Assembly (NCBI RefSeq): GCF_013204855.1
Contig: NZ_JABMKZ010000007.1
Location: forward strand, 279,131 to 343,130
Direction of reading: 5' to 3'
DNA length: 64,000 nt
From: Paenibacillus alba
Lineage (GTDB): Bacteria > Bacillota > Bacilli > Paenibacillales > NBRC-103111
The notes under the pieces were generated by a model, which was not told where the DNA came from, ran no database searches, and saw only the letters and a list, made by a program, of their open reading frames with translations. A program made the translations under genes and the position numbers. Below, piece by piece: positions 1 through 8,913 of the stretch; position 1 is the stretch's first letter; the number at the start of each line of letters is the position of its first letter.

Positions 1-703
1 AAATTTCATTCTCGCGATATTGCTTGCCATCCTTCTCCAGAAAACGATGATTTCTTTCCTCCATATGATAGGCATACGGCAGCAGTTCATCACTGTGAAC
101 GGAGCCTTTCAAATGCTCATCTGTGAGCCATAGTCGAAACTGAAACGTTGTCTTTGTTGGATTATAGATGCGCAGGTCCACATAGTTGTAAAAGACGCTC
201 GCTCCGCTCCCGAAAGGCAGCACCCTGTGATCATCCGGAAACGGATCAAAGCTGTGATGATGCCGCTCCACCACGTGCAAAGGGGTATGCAAGGCCATCC
301 AAAACAGCAAATTGCCAAGTTGGCAAATCCCGCCCCCAACACCACGCTTAACCCCGCCTTGCGAAAGCAGAAGGCCCTCGATGTAGCCTTTAGCCGACGT
401 CGTCTTCCCAACTAGCTTCCAGAAGGAGAACGTCTCTCCGGGCCGAATCAGAATGCCGTCCATACAAGCAACACTAAGACGTAAGTTCGTAATTTTGTTT
501 TCTTGTAAAATCGGATCGGAAGTGCCAAGCTTTCTGCGCAGCAATGATTGGTGCTTTTTGCACGAATAGGGAAGCGTGTGAGTGGCTCTATGCTTGGCGT
601 ACGTAAGAGCAGGATTCAAATTCTTGAAGTGACGCAGCAGCCTTAATTGCCCAATCCGCAACCGGTAAAGAACAGGAAACCTACGCAATAACATTTGCCT
701 CAT
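1..703 (-). CDS. VanW family protein (3' end outside window)
   Basis: Reading the minus strand from an ATG at 703 gives an uninterrupted frame of 234 codons that runs off the window. An AAGGAAGG Shine-Dalgarno lies just upstream. The protein has a basic N-terminus, then PGETFSFWKLVG near residue 85 and a glycine-rich GVGGGICQLGNLLFWMAL stretch, followed by a His-rich VVERHHHSFDPFP, which are the hallmarks of the VanW domain. VanW proteins occur in vancomycin-resistance clusters and widely outside them; their biochemical role is not established. There is no vanA/H/X gene here, so resistance cannot be inferred. It is the last visible gene at the left edge, 105 bp from the HAD gene, and on the same strand. 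Confidence 0.85.
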   Translation of the reverse strand, partial: MRQMLLRRFPVLYRLRIGQLRLLRHFKNLNPALTYAKHRATHTLPYSCKKHQSLLRRKLGTSDPILQENKITNLRLSVACMDGILIRPGETFSFWKLVGKTTSAKGYIEGLLLSQGGVKRGVGGGICQLGNLLFWMALHTPLHVVERHHHSFDPFPDDHRVLPFGSGASVFYNYVDLRIYNPTKTTFQFRLWLTDEHLKGSVHSDELLPYAYHMEERNHRFLEKDGKQYRENEI

Positions 704-807
704 CCTCGGACACCTTCCTTTTTCAACCAAAAATGGAGAGATAACATGTTTCCTCTATTCAGATGCTTCTTCCATAGATTTAGTTCAACGAATAGGCAAT
801 TATTTTT

Positions 808-3252
808 CTACGGATAAAGGATGTAGATGATCGGTGTAATCCCGCTGCCTTCATAGGCTTGTATAATGGTCTGACGATAGCTATCCATGTCAGATAACGT
901 CGCAAGCCAGAAGGTATGTGAGACTTCTTCGGATGCCAAGCCTTTATGTTTTGCCTGTTCCAGCGACGTATATTGAAAGGGGCCCCAAGGCACGGCATGC
1001 CGTCCGACTACCGGATCAATCCAATAGGGGATTTGGAGTCCGTGAAACCATGCCAATTTCAGCGCCTGCTCGGCAAAAGATCCAGTGCCATATAGATGAA
1101 TAGCCTTGTGACCGGCTTCTTTCATCTTTTGAATCGCGCTAAACAGCATTCCTTGACTGCCGAATCCATCCTGCAGCCGCAAATAGTAATGATACAAATA
1201 GAATGGATACTGCCGAGTTGCAACGCCCTGAGGCCAGTTCACGTTCAAAATCGAAGGTGCATAATTGCAGCTGTTCAAGAACGATTCGGCTCCCTGCTGG
1301 AACCATTTTTCAGCCATATCTTCACAAATCGGCGCTATATATTCGGTACCGAAATTATCCTGGTGCGTCAAATCGCCAAGTATTCGTGCTTCCAGAGGCC
1401 GTGGCATGTCCAGAACACGGTGAAGCGGTTTGCTCCACTCTTCAGGCTGCAAGGAAGAACGCAATAGATGTCCTCTTTTCAAATTCAGCAAATAAGCATA
1501 GTAGCCCTGAAAAGCGATGGCACCTCGTTGGCAAGCACCTTTCCGCCTCAGTTCATTTTCCGACCGTTTCAAAATAGCCGTGACCGGCTGAATCTTCCCG
1601 GATTCATCTTGGGCATAACGAAGGGTAGAACCGAAGTCACCCATCATCAGCTCCTCCAAAAAAGCAGGCGTTCTCGCAATCCGCTTGGCCTGAGCAGTAC
1701 CGCCGCTGCCGGCGCGCAGCATATAACGGATATCCATCCCCCTGAAGCTTAATTCATCCAGTCGGTTTGAGGCGCCTACCGCAAGTAGATGTTTCATTTG
1801 CGGCTGCATGCCCGCGAGTCTGACGATTTTCTCCAACGAAGTCTGTATCGTGCCATGAAAGCCTATATCTATCGTGACCAATTGTTCCGGTGAACCAAAT
1901 TCCTGCTTCAGATAGCTGACCAAAAGCTCTCTATGCCGCTGAATCGAACAATCGATCTTCCGCTGAATAGGTTCACTTCGCAAGAAATTAGCAAGCTGAT
2001 CATAGATCGTATCGCCACTTTCTCCCTTTATCTGCTTGCAAGCCTCAATTTTCTGCTGCACATAAGGGGCAAAATGCCTGCTTTCCTCACCAATCGCGAG
2101 AACTTCAAATAACTCGCCTACTCCTAATCCATGAATCCCTACTAAATTTGCCAGCTCAACCTCTCCAAAGCTCGCCATTCCGGCCAAAAGAGTCGCTTGT
2201 CTGGACACATAAATCGGCTTCACTTGCAGGGGAATTCCTCTTAGCTGAGCGGCATTTTCCAGCATCGGAGCTAACAAATAAGCTTCCCTCATGAGCGGAT
2301 GGACACAATTGATTCCTTCTGCTGCACAAATATCCAAAACCCAGTCGCATAGAGATTGTAAAAAAGGGCCAATTACACTTGCTCCGAGCCTATAGAACTG
2401 CTGCTCCTGCTCCGTCGCTGCATCTATCTTGTCGGAGGCTTCCGCCAGCTTGCGCAGTGACTTCCATTCTGGAAGAACGTCGCCATGACGAACATATTCC
2501 CAGTGCTGCAAGCTTTCAAAATGCTCTGGAATGACGTTATAATGAATCGCTCTGATCCCTGCCTTGGCAGCTCCATCTATATCCGCCGCCACATTATCGC
2601 CAATGTGCAGGATACGACGACTCTCCATGTGCGGATACATCTCTTTCAATCGCGCGAATAAATGTCCGGATGACTTGCCCTCCTGCTCTTCCGAGGAAAC
2701 AAGTATCGTGTCCACAGCGGCGAGATCAAGACCTGCAGCATTCAGGATGTATCGAAGCTGGTCTGCCGATAAGTACATATCAGATAACAAGGCAACCGGG
2801 ATACCCGCGCTTTGACAAGCAGTTAACAACGATGCCACATGCGGATTCACATAGCAGACTTCGGCTTCCGTTTCTACTTCGATAAGCGCGATTCGCGCCT
2901 TGTCACAGCTGCCTTCCGGCATTTGGGCATAAATGAGCTCTAGCGTAACTTCGCCGAATCCTGTTCGTGCAAGCTGCTTTTGGCGAGCTTCGTGCTCGGC
3001 AAGAATTCGCATTGCTTTAAAAGCTTCAGCCGTAATCGAAGCCTGCAAACATCCTTGAAGGTGTGCTTTGCCAGCAACTTGAACAAATACATCCGCCGGA
3101 TTCGCACAAGTCCGAAACAATAGCGTATCAAAAATATCCAAACTAAGCAGCGCAATGTCTGCGATATCGCCCATGGAGCCACCTAGACAACGGTCTTTTT
3201 TCCATAATTGAAGATCTGTCGAGCGAATGGGTGCAAACGGAATTTGCAGCAT
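808..3252 (-). CDS. Large HAD-superfamily protein, probable surface-polysaccharide function
   Basis: An 814-residue protein with a haloacid dehalogenase domain at the N-terminus: motif I LSLDIFDT (D39, D42), motif II LLSDMY near 155-160, and motif IV HIGDNVAADID (D219, D224). A long middle part of some 400 residues is not recognised by eye. The last ~100 residues contain LYGTGSFAEQ, resembling a Rossmann-type glycine turn. HAD domains with this LDIFDTLL signature often occur in large proteins beside glycosyltransferases in envelope polysaccharide loci; the divergent neighbour is indeed a family 2 glycosyltransferase. The start at 3252 is supported by AAGGAGG six to seven bases upstream; a later Met (residue 27, just before the HAD domain) is possible but lacks such a site. 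Substrate unknown. Confidence 0.75.
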   Translation of the reverse strand: MLQIPFAPIRSTDLQLWKKDRCLGGSMGDIADIALLSLDIFDTLLFRTCANPADVFVQVAGKAHLQGCLQASITAEAFKAMRILAEHEARQKQLARTGFGEVTLELIYAQMPEGSCDKARIALIEVETEAEVCYVNPHVASLLTACQSAGIPVALLSDMYLSADQLRYILNAAGLDLAAVDTILVSSEEQEGKSSGHLFARLKEMYPHMESRRILHIGDNVAADIDGAAKAGIRAIHYNVIPEHFESLQHWEYVRHGDVLPEWKSLRKLAEASDKIDAATEQEQQFYRLGASVIGPFLQSLCDWVLDICAAEGINCVHPLMREAYLLAPMLENAAQLRGIPLQVKPIYVSRQATLLAGMASFGEVELANLVGIHGLGVGELFEVLAIGEESRHFAPYVQQKIEACKQIKGESGDTIYDQLANFLRSEPIQRKIDCSIQRHRELLVSYLKQEFGSPEQLVTIDIGFHGTIQTSLEKIVRLAGMQPQMKHLLAVGASNRLDELSFRGMDIRYMLRAGSGGTAQAKRIARTPAFLEELMMGDFGSTLRYAQDESGKIQPVTAILKRSENELRRKGACQRGAIAFQGYYAYLLNLKRGHLLRSSLQPEEWSKPLHRVLDMPRPLEARILGDLTHQDNFGTEYIAPICEDMAEKWFQQGAESFLNSCNYAPSILNVNWPQGVATRQYPFYLYHYYLRLQDGFGSQGMLFSAIQKMKEAGHKAIHLYGTGSFAEQALKLAWFHGLQIPYWIDPVVGRHAVPWGPFQYTSLEQAKHKGLASEEVSHTFWLATLSDMDSYRQTIIQAYEGSGITPIIYILYP

Positions 3253-3338
3253 CAGGTGCCTCCTTCACGGATTCATTTGAGTAATAGGACTAACTTGAGG
3301 TAAGCTTAATCTATGATAAAACGGAGGTGCGCTTATTT

Positions 3339-4154
3339 ATGTCAGACCAACCCTTGGTGTCCATCATTATTCCAACGTATAACCGCCGGATCGAGCTGGC
3401 TGAACTCGCAGAATCATTATACCGCCAAACTTACAAAAACTTACAAATCATCGTCGTGAACGATTGCGGACCTTCGGTTGATTTCATTCAGGACTTGTAT
3501 CCTGAGCTGGCCATCCAGATCATTGATATGCCGGAGAACTTAAAGCATGTCCATGCCCGCAATCGCGGCCTGCTGGAAGTGAAAGGCGACTATATCATGC
3601 TTTGCGATGATGATGATTTGCTGCTCCCTATTCATATTGAGCGTATGCTGCAAGAGATTCAAGGCTTCGACCTTGTTTACCCGGATGTCGAAATTTTCCA
3701 TTATGATTATGAAAATAATACACGGTTAATCACGGATCGTTTCGTCTTTGCCTATGAATTTGATGTGGCGGCGATGCGTAGATTCTCAACTTTCTTCTCC
3801 TCCGGCTGTCTATTCCGCCCTGAGGTTATCGCCGCTTTGGGACCTTTTGACACGGACGTCTTTCATTACTGGGATTGGGATTTCTTCTTGCGGGCCGCTG
3901 AGCAGTTCCGTGTGAAACGGGCGCCGATTGCCAGTGCGCTTTATGCTTTTGCGCAGCAAGGAGACAGCAATATGTCTGGTCAATTAGACAATATGCGTCC
4001 TTATCTGGACATGCTGTCCGAGAAGCATCAGCTTGGTGAGCTGCCGACCAAAAATTTCTTCCTCCTGCTAGAAGAACCGGAAGTCAAAGCGCGGCAAGCT
4101 TCAACAGAACTAATTTGGGACGGCCAACCGATTCGTTCTCGCCTAGCCAAATAA
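3339..4154 (+). CDS. Family 2 glycosyltransferase
   Basis: 271 residues. The N-terminus SIIIPTYNRRIELAEL and the sugar-nucleotide segment with a run of acidic residues (MLCDDDDLLLP) are typical of the GT-A fold of family 2 enzymes, which transfer sugars from nucleotide donors. There is no membrane segment, so it is likely cytosolic or peripherally bound. The start is ATG 3339, with ACGGAGGTG ending nine bases upstream; a GTG at 3327 lies within that ribosome site and is rejected. It is divergent from the HAD protein gene (86 bp gap), suggesting shared control. Its 3' end overlaps the convergent AraC gene by 12 bp. Confidence 0.85.
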   Translation: MSDQPLVSIIIPTYNRRIELAELAESLYRQTYKNLQIIVVNDCGPSVDFIQDLYPELAIQIIDMPENLKHVHARNRGLLEVKGDYIMLCDDDDLLLPIHIERMLQEIQGFDLVYPDVEIFHYDYENNTRLITDRFVFAYEFDVAAMRRFSTFFSSGCLFRPEVIAALGPFDTDVFHYWDWDFFLRAAEQFRVKRAPIASALYAFAQQGDSNMSGQLDNMRPYLDMLSEKHQLGELPTKNFFLLLEEPEVKARQASTELIWDGQPIRSRLAK

Positions 4155-4988
4155 GCCTTTGACATACAAGCTGCGAAATTCGCTGGGTGTCATCCCTTCA
4201 TGCTCTTGGAAACGCTGATTGAAATAGCTTGCACTGGCATAACCCGCTTCATTGGCGATTTCTTTGATGGACAAATGCTCTTTTTCAATCAAACGCTGCT
4301 TCGCGAATTGAATGCGGCATAGTGTAATGAAAGAGAGCGGCGTCATCGACATCGCTTTGCGAAACAATTTGCAGAAATAATATGTGCTTACGCCTGTGAG
4401 CTCCGCCCATTCCTCCAGAGTGAACGGTTCGCAGGCTTTTTGCTGCATATTGGGCAGGATCGCAAGGATGCGATCTACAGAATCTATCCCGCGATTTCCG
4501 GTCAAAGGAGCAGCATAGCTCATGAATTCGCTCAAAATCTTGTAGGTTAACGTAGACAAATTCGTTGATCGAAGAATCCCCATGGTCTCCGCTTCCAGCA
4601 GCAGCTCGTGGAACGCCTCTTCAAGCTCATTCATTCTTTTTAACGACCACAGCACTCGGAAAAAGCCTTTTTCCAACAAAAATTCTTTGAGATAGCTCCC
4701 ATAAAAGTGGACAAACCGCACAGCCCAAGGATCTTCCTTCGATGCATAATACTTTTGTTCCTGAAACGGAAAAAACAGAAAGGCATCGCCTTTTTGCAGG
4801 ACATGCTGCTCACCGTCTATTTCCACATATCCTTTGCCTGACAAAACAAAATGAATGCTGAAGGACTCGCATAGCCCCTCAGGTCGATAAACCGTATGCG
4901 TCTGCAAATCATAATACCAGCCTACGGATTCTGGAAAAATAAAATAAGACGATTGCTGCAATTTCGGCAGCATGACTTGTCTTTGCAT
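4143..4988 (-). CDS. AraC family transcriptional regulator
   Basis: 281 residues. The N-terminal half looks like a cupin ligand-binding domain (SIHFVLSGKGYVEIDGEQHVLQKGDAFLFFP). The C-terminal ~100 residues hold two helix-turn-helix motifs (TLEEWAELTGVSTYYFCKLFRK and IKEIANEAGYASASYFNQRF), with the usual GMTPSEFR ending. Regulators of this type usually respond to sugars. It is divergent from the Gfo/Idh/MocA oxidoreductase and aldo/keto reductase genes, which are the likely targets. The start is the ATG at 4988 with GAGGAGGCTGAAAG upstream. Confidence 0.9.
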   Translation of the reverse strand: MQRQVMLPKLQQSSYFIFPESVGWYYDLQTHTVYRPEGLCESFSIHFVLSGKGYVEIDGEQHVLQKGDAFLFFPFQEQKYYASKEDPWAVRFVHFYGSYLKEFLLEKGFFRVLWSLKRMNELEEAFHELLLEAETMGILRSTNLSTLTYKILSEFMSYAAPLTGNRGIDSVDRILAILPNMQQKACEPFTLEEWAELTGVSTYYFCKLFRKAMSMTPLSFITLCRIQFAKQRLIEKEHLSIKEIANEAGYASASYFNQRFQEHEGMTPSEFRSLYVKGLFG

Positions 4989-5121
4989 CTTTCAGCCTCC
5001 TCGTCTGAGAACAATATTCCGATAGTCTGAGCAATATATTATCATATTCATTTTAAATAACTCGTTTTATAATAACAATATAACGCTATTAAATTATTTT
5101 CACTAAAGGAGATACGCCGTC

Positions 5122-6117
5122 ATGACAAAGCTTCGTTGGGGAATTCTGGGGTGTGCCAATATTGCGATAAGAGCATGTATCCCTGGAATTAAACAGTCTC
5201 AAACAGGAATTGTAAGCGCTATTGCCAGCCGCAGTTTGCAGAAGTCGCAAGAGAAAGCTGCCGAACTCGACATTCCTACAGCCTACGGCAGTTACGAAGA
5301 ATTAATTGAAGATCCGAATATTGATGCCATCTACATACCTTTGCCGAACCATCTGCATAAAGAATGGACCATTCGCGCGATGCAGGCAGGCAAGCATGTG
5401 CTTTGCGAGAAACCGGCTGCCCTGACTGCCGAAGAAGTGCAAGAAATGGTAACTGCTAGTGAACAAGCAGGTGTCCAGTTTGCCGAAGCTTTCATGTATC
5501 GGCACCACCCTCGTTACGTGCGAATCCAAGAAATTATTGCCTCTGGGGAGATCGGTGACATTCGAGGCATTCATGGCGCTTTTACGTTCAGCAATCCCGG
5601 CGACAGCAAAAATGTCCGCTACGTTCGCGAATGGGGCGGCGGTTCCGTCTATGACGTTGGATGCTACCCGCTTAGCGCAGCCAGAATGATTCTGGGCAGA
5701 GAGCCAGAAGCTGTAACGACCCATGCTTTCTTCTCTCCGGAGCACGATGATGTCGATATGATGATGTCCGGTTTAGTTGAATTCAGCGGCAATGTCGCTT
5801 TAACTTTTGACTGCGGCATGTGGGCAGGATTCCGCAACACGCTAGAAATCGTAGGCGCCGTCGGCCGCATTGAAGTTCCTTCTGCTTTCGTGACGCCAAC
5901 GGAGGAATCCGGGAATTTCATCGTGCATGTCGGCAATGAACGCCGGGTAGAAACGGTTCCCTTCCTCAATCAATATGCGCTGCAGGCGGATGACTTGGCT
6001 TATGCCGCATGGGGTGAGAAACCGGCGCGCTTCCCTGCAAGCGATGCGGTCAGCAATATGAAAGTGATTGACGCTTGTCTGAAATCAGCCAGAGAGCGTT
6101 CACGGGTTGTCCTTTAA
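5122..6117 (+). CDS. Gfo/Idh/MocA family NAD(P)-dependent oxidoreductase
   Basis: 331 residues. The Rossmann nucleotide-binding start WGILGCANIA (residues 6-15) and the family signature CEKPAA with E96-K97-P98 place it among sugar or inositol dehydrogenases. The C-terminal half has the expected GGGSVYDVGCYPL segment. Enzymes of this class oxidise or reduce sugars, cyclitols or their derivatives with NAD(P). AAGGAGATACG lies upstream of ATG 5122. It is followed at 32 bp by an aldo/keto reductase, and the pair is probably one operon controlled by the divergent AraC regulator. The substrate cannot be told from sequence. Confidence 0.9.
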   Translation: MTKLRWGILGCANIAIRACIPGIKQSQTGIVSAIASRSLQKSQEKAAELDIPTAYGSYEELIEDPNIDAIYIPLPNHLHKEWTIRAMQAGKHVLCEKPAALTAEEVQEMVTASEQAGVQFAEAFMYRHHPRYVRIQEIIASGEIGDIRGIHGAFTFSNPGDSKNVRYVREWGGGSVYDVGCYPLSAARMILGREPEAVTTHAFFSPEHDDVDMMMSGLVEFSGNVALTFDCGMWAGFRNTLEIVGAVGRIEVPSAFVTPTEESGNFIVHVGNERRVETVPFLNQYALQADDLAYAAWGEKPARFPASDAVSNMKVIDACLKSARERSRVVL

Positions 6118-6149
6118 CATTCATAATAGAAAGCGTGGGGATGTAGACA

Positions 6150-7088
6150 ATGAAGCACATTCAAATTAAAGGCTTAGATAAACCTGTCTCTACATTAGTG
6201 ATGGGTTCGGATTTCTTTCGCTTGGATAATCCGGATGAAGTCAGCGAAATCCTTGGACACTATCTGGCAATCGGAGGCAATACGATCGACTCAGCATTCA
6301 TTTATTGTGGAGGACAAAGCGAGCAAGCGATTGGCATTTGGCTCGATAAGATGGGCAATCGGGATACGATGAACATCTTCACCAAAGGCGCCCATCATGA
6401 TCAGAACGGCCCTCGCGTGAATGCGGAAGCGATTCGCAGCGACTTGTTCACGAGTCTGGAGCGGCTTCGCACCGACTATATTGACCTGTATGCTCTGCAC
6501 CGCGATGATCCGGCTATACCGGTCGGCGCAATTCTCGAAGCTTTGAATGAACATGTGGAAGCTGGCCGCATTCGCGCTTTTGGCGGCTCCAACTGGACGC
6601 ATGAACGCTTGCAGGAAGCTGCCGAGTATGCCGAGAAGCATGGTCTCATCGGCTTCAGCTTCAGCAGCCCCAACCTAAGCCTCGCTAAGGCCAACGAGCC
6701 TTTCTGGGCCGGCTGCGTCTCAGTCGACGAGCAAGCGCTGCGCTGGTACGAAGCCAAGCAGCTTCCGCTGCTCTCTTGGTCTTCGCAGGCGCGCGGCTTC
6801 TTCACCGGGCGTTTCTCGCCGGAGAACCGCGACAATGCCGACCTCGTCCGCGTCTTCTACAGCGACGAGAACTGGACGCGGCTGCGCCGTGCGGAACAGC
6901 TGGCGCAGGAGAAAGGCGTAAGCGCGATCCAGATCGCGCTCGCCTACGTGCTGAGCCAGCCGTTCCCGGCATGCGCGCTCATCGGCCCGCGCAGCGAAGC
7001 CGAAATGCGCTCATGCCGCGATGGCGCGGAGCTCGTGCTGACTCCGCAGGAGCTGGCATGGCTTGATCTGACCGCAGCTACTGTGTAG
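6150..7088 (+). CDS. Aldo/keto reductase
   Basis: 312 residues with the aldo/keto reductase catalytic tetrad visible as D47, Y52, K79 and H117 (NTIDSAFIYCGG; FTKG; YALHRDD). These enzymes reduce carbonyls with NADPH in a TIM barrel. The gene follows the Gfo/Idh/MocA gene and is probably co-transcribed with it. The second half, from about 6650, is clearly richer in G and C and in GC-ending codons than the first half, although the reading frame and family pattern continue without a break. A strong hairpin terminator follows at 7179. Confidence 0.9.
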   Translation: MKHIQIKGLDKPVSTLVMGSDFFRLDNPDEVSEILGHYLAIGGNTIDSAFIYCGGQSEQAIGIWLDKMGNRDTMNIFTKGAHHDQNGPRVNAEAIRSDLFTSLERLRTDYIDLYALHRDDPAIPVGAILEALNEHVEAGRIRAFGGSNWTHERLQEAAEYAEKHGLIGFSFSSPNLSLAKANEPFWAGCVSVDEQALRWYEAKQLPLLSWSSQARGFFTGRFSPENRDNADLVRVFYSDENWTRLRRAEQLAQEKGVSAIQIALAYVLSQPFPACALIGPRSEAEMRSCRDGAELVLTPQELAWLDLTAATV

Positions 7089-7178
7089 CTGCTTGGCATT
7101 GTGCGGCCAGTTGAGGCCGCAGATGCTAGGAATACCTCGGCCGCAATTGCTGGCCGCCTTGTGTACTAAAGCAGATTC

Positions 7179-7228
7179 AGGCGAATTTTCATTCAATGTT
7201 GAATGAAAATTCGCCTTATTTTTTTGAT
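7179..7228 (+). terminator. Rho-independent terminator after the aldo/keto reductase gene
   Basis: An 18-bp perfect inverted repeat (AGGCGAATTTTCATTCAA, two-base loop, then its complement) runs from 7179 to 7216. It is followed by TATTTTTTTG. The shape and T-run are those of an intrinsic terminator on the plus strand. Confidence 0.85.
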
Positions 7229-7276
7229 ATTGACGGTGAATGTGGCATTCGCGGGGATACTGCTTGCTTCGCGCTT

Positions 7277-7504
7277 TGAGACTGCGTTTTTGGCAGGCTC
7301 AAAGCGGGGGCGCTGCTTTTACTCCTCTGAGCCGGCCTTTTTCGTAGGCTCAACTGGCTTTCGCGCGGATTCTGCCTGTTTCGCGCGCTGAGACTGCCTT
7401 TTTGGCAGGCTCACAGCGGGTTCGATGCTTTGCCTCCTCTGAGTCTGCCTTTTTCGCAGGCTCAGCTGGCTTTCGCGCGGATTCAGCCTGCTTCGCGCGC
7501 TGAG
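7277..7504. repeat. Intergenic hairpin array, 112-bp composite repeat (family 1, copy a)
   Basis: Two full copies of a 112-bp unit lie between 7277 and 7500, with a trailing partial copy. Each unit contains two 25-base hairpin modules of the form TGAG-N-CTGCC, a T-run loop, then GCAG-N-CTCA, starting at 7277, 7328, 7389 and 7440. The spacing therefore alternates 51, 61, 51 and 61 bp. Loops of the odd modules end TTTTTGG and those of the even ones TTTTTCG. The same family, with the same spacing, recurs at 40744. No coding sense fits, because 112 is not a multiple of three. Confidence 0.9.
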
Positions 7505-7581
7505 TTCCTTATATACCGCCACTGACAATTCCACTCTTTCTTCGACACCGCCCAATAGACGGTTGATCCATCGCCATGATA

Positions 7582-7685
7582 AGATAGAAGAAAGCGTTAC
7601 CTTATACGAATGGATATAATGGATATCTACCTAGCCTTATGGGCTTATTCAGATAGAAGAAGGCTTTCCTGAAGGAAAGCGTTAA
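7582..7685 (+). promoter_or_regulatory. Promoter region of the DeoR gene with direct repeats
   Basis: TATAAT is present at 7615-7620, but there is no good -35 at 17 bp. The sequence AGATAGAAGAA occurs twice (7582 and 7651), and each copy is followed by AAAGCGTTA (7591 and 7677). Directly repeated sites flanking a promoter are compatible with autoregulation by a DeoR protein; this is inference only. Confidence 0.35.
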
Positions 7686-7694
7686 GGAGGTCCC

Positions 7695-8450
7695 ATGGGA
7701 AAGACAGATGTTCGCCGAGATGCCATCATGCAAGCCATTAAAGATAAGGGCTCCATTGCCTTGACCGATATCGTACAGCAGTTCGCTGTATCGGAAGCCA
7801 CAGCTCGAAGGGACCTTGAGATCCTGGAGCAGGAGAAACGCTGCATTCGCACATTTGGCGGTGCTGTCCTAGAAAGCTTGAAGGTCGAAGTTCCCTTTTT
7901 TAACAAAATGGACCTCTTCACCGAAGAGAAGAAAGAAATCGCTGACAAAGCGCTGCGCTACATTGAAGATGGCGACATCATCGGTTTAACAGGTGGCACA
8001 ACAACAACCTTCATCGCCAAAAAGCTGAATCAGTTCAAGAACCTGACCGTCATCACCAATGCGGTGAATATCGCCTATGAATTAATCGGCACCCAAGGCC
8101 TGCAGCTGATCCTAACGGGAGGGGTCATTCGTACCCAAACCTTTGAGCTTTCAGGGCCACTCGCCAATGCGACACTGGAAAACTTGAGTATTCGCAAAAC
8201 CTTCATGGGTGTAGACGGCATTTCATTATCTCGTGGCATGATGATTTATAACGAGCTCGAAGCCGAGACCAATCGGCGCATGATGAAGCAATCCATGGAA
8301 ACCTACCTCGTTGCCGATCATTCCAAATTCAGCCGCAGCTCGCTGTTCGTTATTGGTGAAGTCCAAGAAACCATCGGCATTATCAGCGATTCCAAAATCA
8401 CCCCAGAAATGAAGCATGCTTTTAAGGAAGCCGGAGCTCCTTTTCTATAG
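7695..8450 (+). CDS. DeoR/GlpR family transcriptional regulator
   Basis: 251 residues. The N-terminal winged helix (RRDAIMQAIKDKGSIALTDI, then VSEATARRDLEILEQE) is the DeoR signature. The C-terminal domain has the DeoR sensor pattern: DIIGLTGGTTTT, LTVITNAVNIAYEL and FMGVDGIS. Such proteins usually repress sugar or nucleoside genes and are released by a phosphosugar. The start ATG 7695 follows TTAAGGAGG by four bases, a tight but plausible spacing. It stands alone between two repeat arrays and ends in its own terminator, so its targets are not obvious from context. Confidence 0.9.
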   Translation: MGKTDVRRDAIMQAIKDKGSIALTDIVQQFAVSEATARRDLEILEQEKRCIRTFGGAVLESLKVEVPFFNKMDLFTEEKKEIADKALRYIEDGDIIGLTGGTTTTFIAKKLNQFKNLTVITNAVNIAYELIGTQGLQLILTGGVIRTQTFELSGPLANATLENLSIRKTFMGVDGISLSRGMMIYNELEAETNRRMMKQSMETYLVADHSKFSRSSLFVIGEVQETIGIISDSKITPEMKHAFKEAGAPFL

Positions 8451-8467
8451 GCTTCAGACGAAAACCA

Positions 8468-8509
8468 AAAAGTCCACTCCATTTTCAATTGAAAATAGGG
8501 TGGACTTTT
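8468..8509 (+). terminator. Terminator of the DeoR gene
   Basis: AAAAGTCCACTC is paired with GGGTGGACTTTT around an internal ATTTTCAATTGAAAAT palindrome. The flanking A- and T-runs make it potentially bidirectional. Confidence 0.8.
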
Positions 8510-8523
8510 GTGTTGGTGAAGCA

Positions 8524-8800
8524 ATAAAGATAAGTGAGTGAATGCGAGTTGAAACGAAACTCAGGTACGCTTTTACAGATACATGAGTGAAAACGAGTTG
8601 AAACGGAACTCAGGTATGCTATTTGCAGATAAATGAGGCAAAACGAGTTGAAACGGAACTATGGTACGCTAAATGCTCATTTAAACGCACTTTCTATGTG
8701 AATGTAGACAAATAGCGGATCACAGTTCCCTTTGCCAGTTAAAATGAAGCATTTTAGCGATAATAGCGTACTCTAGTTCCCTTTCAATTGAAAGCTATGA
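8524..8800. repeat. Intergenic repeat array with direct and inverted copies (family 3)
   Basis: Three direct copies of a 49-50 bp unit carry GAGTTGAAACGGAACTC (small stem GAGTT/AACTC) at 8546, 8595 and 8645, each followed by a version of AGGTACGCT. They are followed by two copies in the opposite orientation, with AGTTCCCTTT at 8724 and 8775, 51 bp apart. The whole 277 bp can fold back on itself. There is no supported open frame. Confidence 0.8.
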
Positions 8801-8913
8801 AGCTCAGACTATTCCGCTTCTCGAATCTGCACTTAAAAGGGTTTTCTCGAGGGACCACCCGGTTATCCGCACGCACCACGCACGGCCATCGGCCCCTCCA
8901 AACATTAACCACC

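Noticed and set aside
109..411. A 100-residue minus-strand frame
   Set aside because: It is out of frame with the VanW-domain reading on the same strand, which has a ribosome site and clear family motifs.
1..703. Vancomycin resistance locus
   Set aside because: VanW-domain proteins are common outside resistance operons and no vanS/R/H/A/X genes are visible.
7203..7391. A 62-residue frame with a hydrophobic start resembling a signal peptide
   Set aside because: It begins inside a terminator hairpin and continues into the repeat array, with no Shine-Dalgarno.
8524..8800. Short CRISPR-like array with ~50-bp period
   Set aside because: Both the stem part and the intervening part are similar between copies and the orientation flips in the middle, so there are no unique spacers.
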